From contig NGZR01000004.1 of assembly GCA_002197995.1 (NCBI GenBank), positions 4,278,001-4,342,000 of the forward strand: DNA of 64,000 nucleotides, written 5' to 3'. The notes under the pieces are model-generated. The model saw nothing but the letters and a program-made list of their open reading frames with translations, made no database searches and had not been told where the DNA came from. The translations under genes and the position numbers were made by a program. This DNA comes from Gaeumannomyces sp. JS-464. Its lineage: Eukaryota > Ascomycota > Sordariomycetes > Magnaporthales > Magnaporthaceae. Below are positions 59,743-64,000 of the stretch, in pieces (positions within the stretch are counted from its first letter, which is position 1; each line of letters begins with the position of its first letter).

Positions 59743-61518
59743 ATGGCTGTCCACACCTCCGGTACGACGACAACCGATGTGCTTACAGATATCGGAGGCG
59801 AAATTTACGGACCCGTCCACGGCTTTATCCGCAAATACTTTTTGACCAGTTCAATTCACACTCCCCCGCGGAAGCCGCCGAAAGCCATCCCCTATACCCT
59901 ACTCCTCTCTCGCCGGACTCTTTCCTCGAATGGTTTTCGATTTTCTCCCGGGAGAAATCTGAAGGCGCTCGAGGCGCCTGGCACACAATCAGCGCGACAT
60001 CGTCTGACCCTGGTACCGCATATCTCCTCACACACTCGCCCAAGCTCGATCTTTAAGCAGAGGACTGCTGGCGTGACGTGCGGGTTGTCGGCCAGGTGTG
60101 TCGAGCAACCTCCACCAGTTATCAAGCTGGCCTTTTTGGGCTGTGTGGACACGCTCGCAAGGTCTTCGCCAGCCAGCCAACGAGGCCCTTCCTACATGGC
60201 TTTTACATCCACGAGTCGGTGGTCGAGCTCTGGGTTTTTGATCGGTCCGGCCTCTACGGCTTAGAGGCGCTTGAACTTGGGACCGATGCCGCACGGATCG
60301 CCTCCATTTTACACAGCTACCGTCTGATGACAGACCAAGACCTAGGGGTTAGCGACGTCATTGAACATGACGATGGTGGCAACTTCATCACACTCGACGA
60401 CAGTTTTCCGACATCCCCAGCGAGACTTTATCTCCAAGAAAAACCCCTTAGACTGAGGAAAACCCTCGTGGGAGTAGGCATTAGCTGTTATAAGGCCAGA
60501 TCTCCGGATTCGGATCGATGGGACTACGTCGTCAAGTTCAAGTGGCGGTGGGCACGCAGCCGGCGGGAGGACGAGATTCTGCTGTTGGCCGGAGAGAAGC
60601 ACGTTTTCAACGTGGTCTCTCTGGTCTACTACAAGGAGTTTGTGAGCACAGCAGATCTGAGGAGCGGCTTGCGATGGGGGCCTTACCGAAGGCTTGTGAC
60701 CACTGCCCAGCCGCACCGCGCCTTAGGACCCCAACGCTGAGAAGGAGCAGTCCGAAAACCCCCAGGATTACAAGCTTGCCAGTGACCCTAAAGGCATTGC
60801 TTCTGCTACCGAGGAAACCGGCATGAGCCTCCGGAACCGCATTTTCACATGCATCGTCCTATCCCGGCCGGAAGACCTCTCCACACGTTCAAAACAGGCA
60901 TGGAGCTCCTCCAGGTGTTCCGAGATGCCGCCACAGCCCATCGCTCCCTCCTGCAAAGTGCCGGCCTCCTCCACCAGGATGTGTCTATGGGTAACATCGT
61001 CATCGCTGGTGATCAAACTTCAGGTGCCCCTAAGGAATCCTGATAGATTCGACTCGGCTGTACGCCTGGCTGACCTCCCCCAGACCCCGGCGAAATCATC
61101 GGGACGCGCCCGTTCATGGCCATTGGCGTCCTGGAGGAGGCCGCATACATACCGGCACGGCCTAGAGGCTTTTCTCTACCTCTTTCTCTACACAGTCATC
61201 TCGAACCGGTCTGAAGGCCCCCCGTCAACAAGCAAACTTCGGGGATGGGGTAGAGCAGGCGATTGCTATGCCGACCTTGCGGCTCTCAAGGTTTCGGACA
61301 TGCAAACGGACGGCTTCTCGAGCATCTTGGAGGAGTTTCCGCAGGAGTTTGACTCGTTGAAGTCGGTGGCCGCGTCGATGCGACAGATTTTGTTCGCGCC
61401 ACAGGAGGATGGAAGTCTCTGGACCGGAACAGACAGCTCCCCGGCAGCGGTGGACAAACTGTACGATGGAATCATCGGAGCCCTCGAATCGGCCATCTCT
61501 TTGATAGCAGACGTATAA
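59743..61518 (+). CDS. FunK1-type protein kinase
   Basis: Fungal-specific protein kinase (FunK1 family), a group expanded in mushrooms and many ascomycetes; roles are mostly unknown. Start MAVHTSGTTTTDVL at 59743; IGGEIYGPVHGFIRKYF begins the N-terminal domain. Family motifs follow: PFLHGFYIHESVVELWVFDR, then SCYKARSPDSDRWDYVVKF, where the Lys in VVKF is the ATP-binding lysine. The catalytic loop is LLHQDVSMGNIVI, with Asp and Asn present and Gln in place of Arg. GTRPFMAIGVLEE follows near 61100, then YRHGLEAFLYLFLY. Frame changes are needed near 59845 (a T run), 60710-60880, 61030-61100 and 61140. An in-frame TAA lies at 60054-60056. Because the gene begins 38 bases from a transposon end, true decay is more plausible here than elsewhere, but the catalytic residues remain. 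Confidence 0.75.
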
Positions 61519-61855
61519 AGCGAGCCTTGGGAGAAGATACCAGGGGGTTTTCAATACTGCTACATTGGCCACTTAAAACATCGACCAATGAAGATTGAAT
61601 GCACCCCCGGACTGGGGCTTGGCGTAAGATCGTAGCTGTGTGGTCTTTAAGCGAGGCAGCGCTGGTGGCCCCATCCCCGCTTTCACGACGACCTCTGTCG
61701 ACCAACGCTTGACCATGCTGCATTTCCCCTGCCAAGCGAAAGAGCGCGGCTTATATAGCGATGGCAATTCCCTACCTGGTAATCTAATTCCGGCCCACCT
61801 TCCTGTACGCGCTTCCCTCTCAAATATTTCCGATCCGTCGATCGCACTACCCACC
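61519..61855. other. Intergenic region between FunK1 and the membrane-protein gene
   Basis: About 340 bases; no gene visible. It should contain the promoter of the gene at 61856. Confidence 0.4.
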
Positions 61856-62996
61856 ATGTCGTCAACAGCAGCCACTACGACGGCGACGTCGTTCGCCGCA
61901 TGACGACGCCCTTCGTGCAGGCGGCGTCATGCGCAGATATATGGAGCACGTCGGCCATTGTCACCCGCGGCGCTGGGCGGAACGGCACATCCGTCAACAC
62001 TCCCAATCCTCGTCTCGGACACGGCGAACCCCCGCTTCGCGACCTGCCAGCCGCCCGGGTGGGCAGGAACACGCCCGAGGGCCGCTTGACCTTCAGTCCT
62101 GCCTGTGCCCGAGCGGCTGGACGGGGTACCGGCTCTCCGTCACCAGCAGGGCCTGAGCGCCCTCCAGAGCCCGACGAGCGTATCCTGGTACACGTTTACG
62201 ACCGCGCAGTGCTGCGCGCCGGGGTTCACCCTGGACTGGCCCGGGATGGCGGCTATCCCGACTCCCTCCCCAGCTCAGTGGCAAACCGCATTTCCCATGC
62301 ATGCTGGCAGGTCCCGCCGCGCACGTCCTCCTCCTCCGCTACTACCACCACCACTACTACCACCGGCGGGGCTGCGGCGACCACTGATGCCGCCGGGATT
62401 CCGCGGATGCACAAGGCGTGGCAGATCATGTGGGCGCCGACCGACGCCAGCGCCCTGTCGCCGCCGCCGCCGCAACTGTGCAGCACCGTCGCTTGGGGGA
62501 TGCCGAGCTGGGTGCCCAGCGACCCGCCGCCGACACAGACTTGCCCGCCGTCAGAATCGGGTCCAAACTGGGATTCGGTGATAATCCTCATAGCCGTCCC
62601 GCCCGCCATCTGCTTCGTCCTCGTCGTCGCCTGCTGTTTCTTCTGTTGCCGGCGCTGGTGTAGGAAGCGCAGGGCAAGACGGGGCGGGCCGAACAGGCGC
62701 AGCAACAGGAGGAACAAAAGGGTTCAGTACAATGAGCTACAGAGGGCGGTGCTATTGGAGCAACCGTCGCGTGAACAGACAAACTACCTTCTCTCCTTCT
62801 CCGGCCTCATACCCCTAGCGAAATCCCCTTCTGGCTGCGTGACGGGTCCACCGATGGGCTGGCTATGGCAATTCGGATTGTGGTACTTGTGGCCAAGTTG
62901 GGTTGGAAGAAAGCGAACGTGGCGGCCGGCGCATGCATCTGCGGCCATCCCATTACGCAGGTGGCCCAGGGACTACGGACCATGTCTCCGCCGTAA
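61856..62996 (+). CDS. Cys- and Thr-rich single-pass membrane protein
   Basis: Starts MSSTAATTTATSFAA at 61856. The outer part contains CPSGWTGYRLSV and FTTAQCCAPGFTL, a spacing typical of uncharacterised fungal surface proteins with short Cys-rich segments. A Thr-rich tract (TSSSSATTTTTTTT) follows, then MHKAWQIMWAPTDASALSPP just before the membrane, also usual in this group. The single helix is VIILIAVPPAICFVLVVACC, followed by CRRWCRKRRARRGG as the cytoplasmic anchor. The frame must change at several points: near 61900, between 62020 and 62330, and near 62800. The better ending is IRIVVLVAKLGWKKANV to the TAA at 62994. The 3' end overlaps that of the convergent minus-strand gene. The function is unknown; a surface sensor is possible. 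Confidence 0.6.
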
Positions 62997-64000
62997 AGAC
63001 CAGCGCATCATCCAGCCGCAGCTGTTCCGGATCAACATACAGGCGCATTCCCGGCGCACTTCCCCAATGCCGAAAACGCGGGCAACCATGTACACCTCCT
63101 GGCAAGGGCTAGCGCTTTCGTGAATATCCCTCATCTGGAGTGAGGTGATGTCAGCGGTTTTGCATTTGTCAACGGAACTGATACTACTAGGGATACAGGG
63201 AGGGGAGGACATTTTACTTACCCTCTGGTACTGCCCCTTGCTCATGTAGAAGGGGACGCCAGACGGTCCCGTCGTCGACTTGACCTCGATGAAGTACCTC
63301 GGCCTTGCGCCGCGCCACAGCTCCCCGTCGAGATGGCCCTGGTCCACAAGAAGGTCCGTCAGGTTGCCTGGGAGTCCTCGTAGGTGATGTCCGCCGTCTC
63401 GAAGCCGTGCCAGGGTTCCAGGTCCGAGTAGTCCGGGTGCTGGGCGACATACATGCGCACGTTGCTCTGCCAGTTGTCCGGCCCCAGCCGCTCAAAGGCG
63501 GGCTGGAGCCTGGAGAGCAGTTCAAAGACCTGAGGTGATTGTAAGTTGGCGCCTGTCAGGTCGCGTCCCAGAGGACATCAAAGCGCTTTCGCGTGCGGGA
63601 GGGGAGGACGTGGATGCTTAATGCAAGGTTGGCACCAAGGACAAAAAACTTACATATAATTCGCCGGCAGCGCCTATCTTCTTGTCGCGCTCGAGTTTGG
63701 TGCTTGACCGGAACCTGCTCCCGATTTGGCCGCGCCCGTCGAACCCGTCGAAGCTGTCGAGCTCGCCAATCACGGGTAGAGCGGTCTGGAGCGCCCCCAT
63801 GGAAAAGGCCCCCCTCGAGGGGAAGCTGGCCGCCCGTGCCGCCTTCAGAACCCCGTCTAGGATCCTGATATACTGCCTGTCCTCGTCGGAGGGGGCGTCG
63901 CGCGCCCCGGGGTCACAGGCCGCGGCATTGGTGGATCCCTGCGTACCAATCGAGACGATGCCGCGCTTGTGGATACGATGGTTGGGGAATCGCCGCCGCC
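62953..64000 (-). CDS. DUF3883 (NOV-type) protein, C-terminal part, runs off the window
   Basis: Minus strand; the 5' part lies beyond 64000. Visible exons are 64000-63654, 63529-63222 and 63134-62953, with introns of 124 and 87 nt. The C-terminal domain matches DUF3883, found at the end of large NO VEIN/sacsin-like ATPase proteins: KKIGAAGELY joined to VFELLSRLQPAFE, then DNWQSNVRMY, and YFIEVKSTTG with FYMSKGQYQR. Its IEVK core resembles restriction-endonuclease-like folds. The last exon is best read to ALVFTAETWSVV and ends at 62953. Frame changes are needed near 63370 (one missing G) and near 63060. Function is unknown. I infer a large multidomain protein because this domain is nearly always C-terminal. 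Confidence 0.75.

Noticed and set aside
1..64000. tRNA, rRNA or other RNA genes
   Set aside because: I saw no cloverleaf-type or rRNA-like sequence by eye; a tRNA scan would be needed to exclude one.

Overview
The window looks like nuclear DNA of a filamentous ascomycete, most likely a Sordariomycete. The GC-rich genes have short GT-AG introns of about 60-150 nt. The protein families are typically fungal: a FunK1 kinase, HSPA12-like Hsp70 proteins, Ser/Thr-rich single-pass membrane proteins, an F-box protein and a DUF3883 protein. The repeats carry heavy C-to-T / G-to-A decay that I read as RIP (repeat-induced point mutation). I cannot name the species.

Layout. 1-24.6 kb is genic: an F-box protein (+), an ABCA-type transporter (+), a single-pass membrane protein (+), an Hsp70-like protein (-), a second membrane protein (+), a protein with a repeated C-terminal motif (+), a coiled-coil protein (-) and a second Hsp70-like protein (+). 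24.6-59.7 kb is a transposon island. 59.7-64 kb is genic again: a FunK1 kinase (+), a third membrane protein (+) and the C-terminal part of a DUF3883/NOV-type protein (-).

The island is the main result. Target-site duplications resolve it into nested insertions at two host sites. At site 1, a Tc1-type element (32283-33921, TA duplication) sits in a host gene on the minus strand. A Ty3/gypsy element (24757-32278, duplication cgtac) then landed on the edge of the Tc1 element, and a related solo LTR (30900-31212, duplication ctaac) lies inside that gypsy element. Removing all three rejoins the host gene in frame. At site 2, a Mutator-like element (34968-58563, 58-bp terminal inverted repeats, duplication atgtcaaa) contains a Tad-like LINE and a 14.5-kb LTR element (42644-57130, duplication cctac). 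That LTR element contains two tandem pogo/Fot1-like transposase copies and a chromodomain gypsy element (48197-56205, duplication gtaaa). A small AT-rich element with inverted ends (58954-59705) lies beside the FunK1 gene.

A second theme is that most host genes are readable only if single-base frame changes are allowed. Most behave like one missing base, often in a short C or G run. This looks more like homopolymer error in the assembly than like decay of every gene, so I call these CDS and give the breakpoints.

I see no obvious operon-like functional unit. The genes form a typical accessory neighbourhood of surface or sensor proteins, Hsp70-like ATPases and a fungal-specific kinase around a transposon island.
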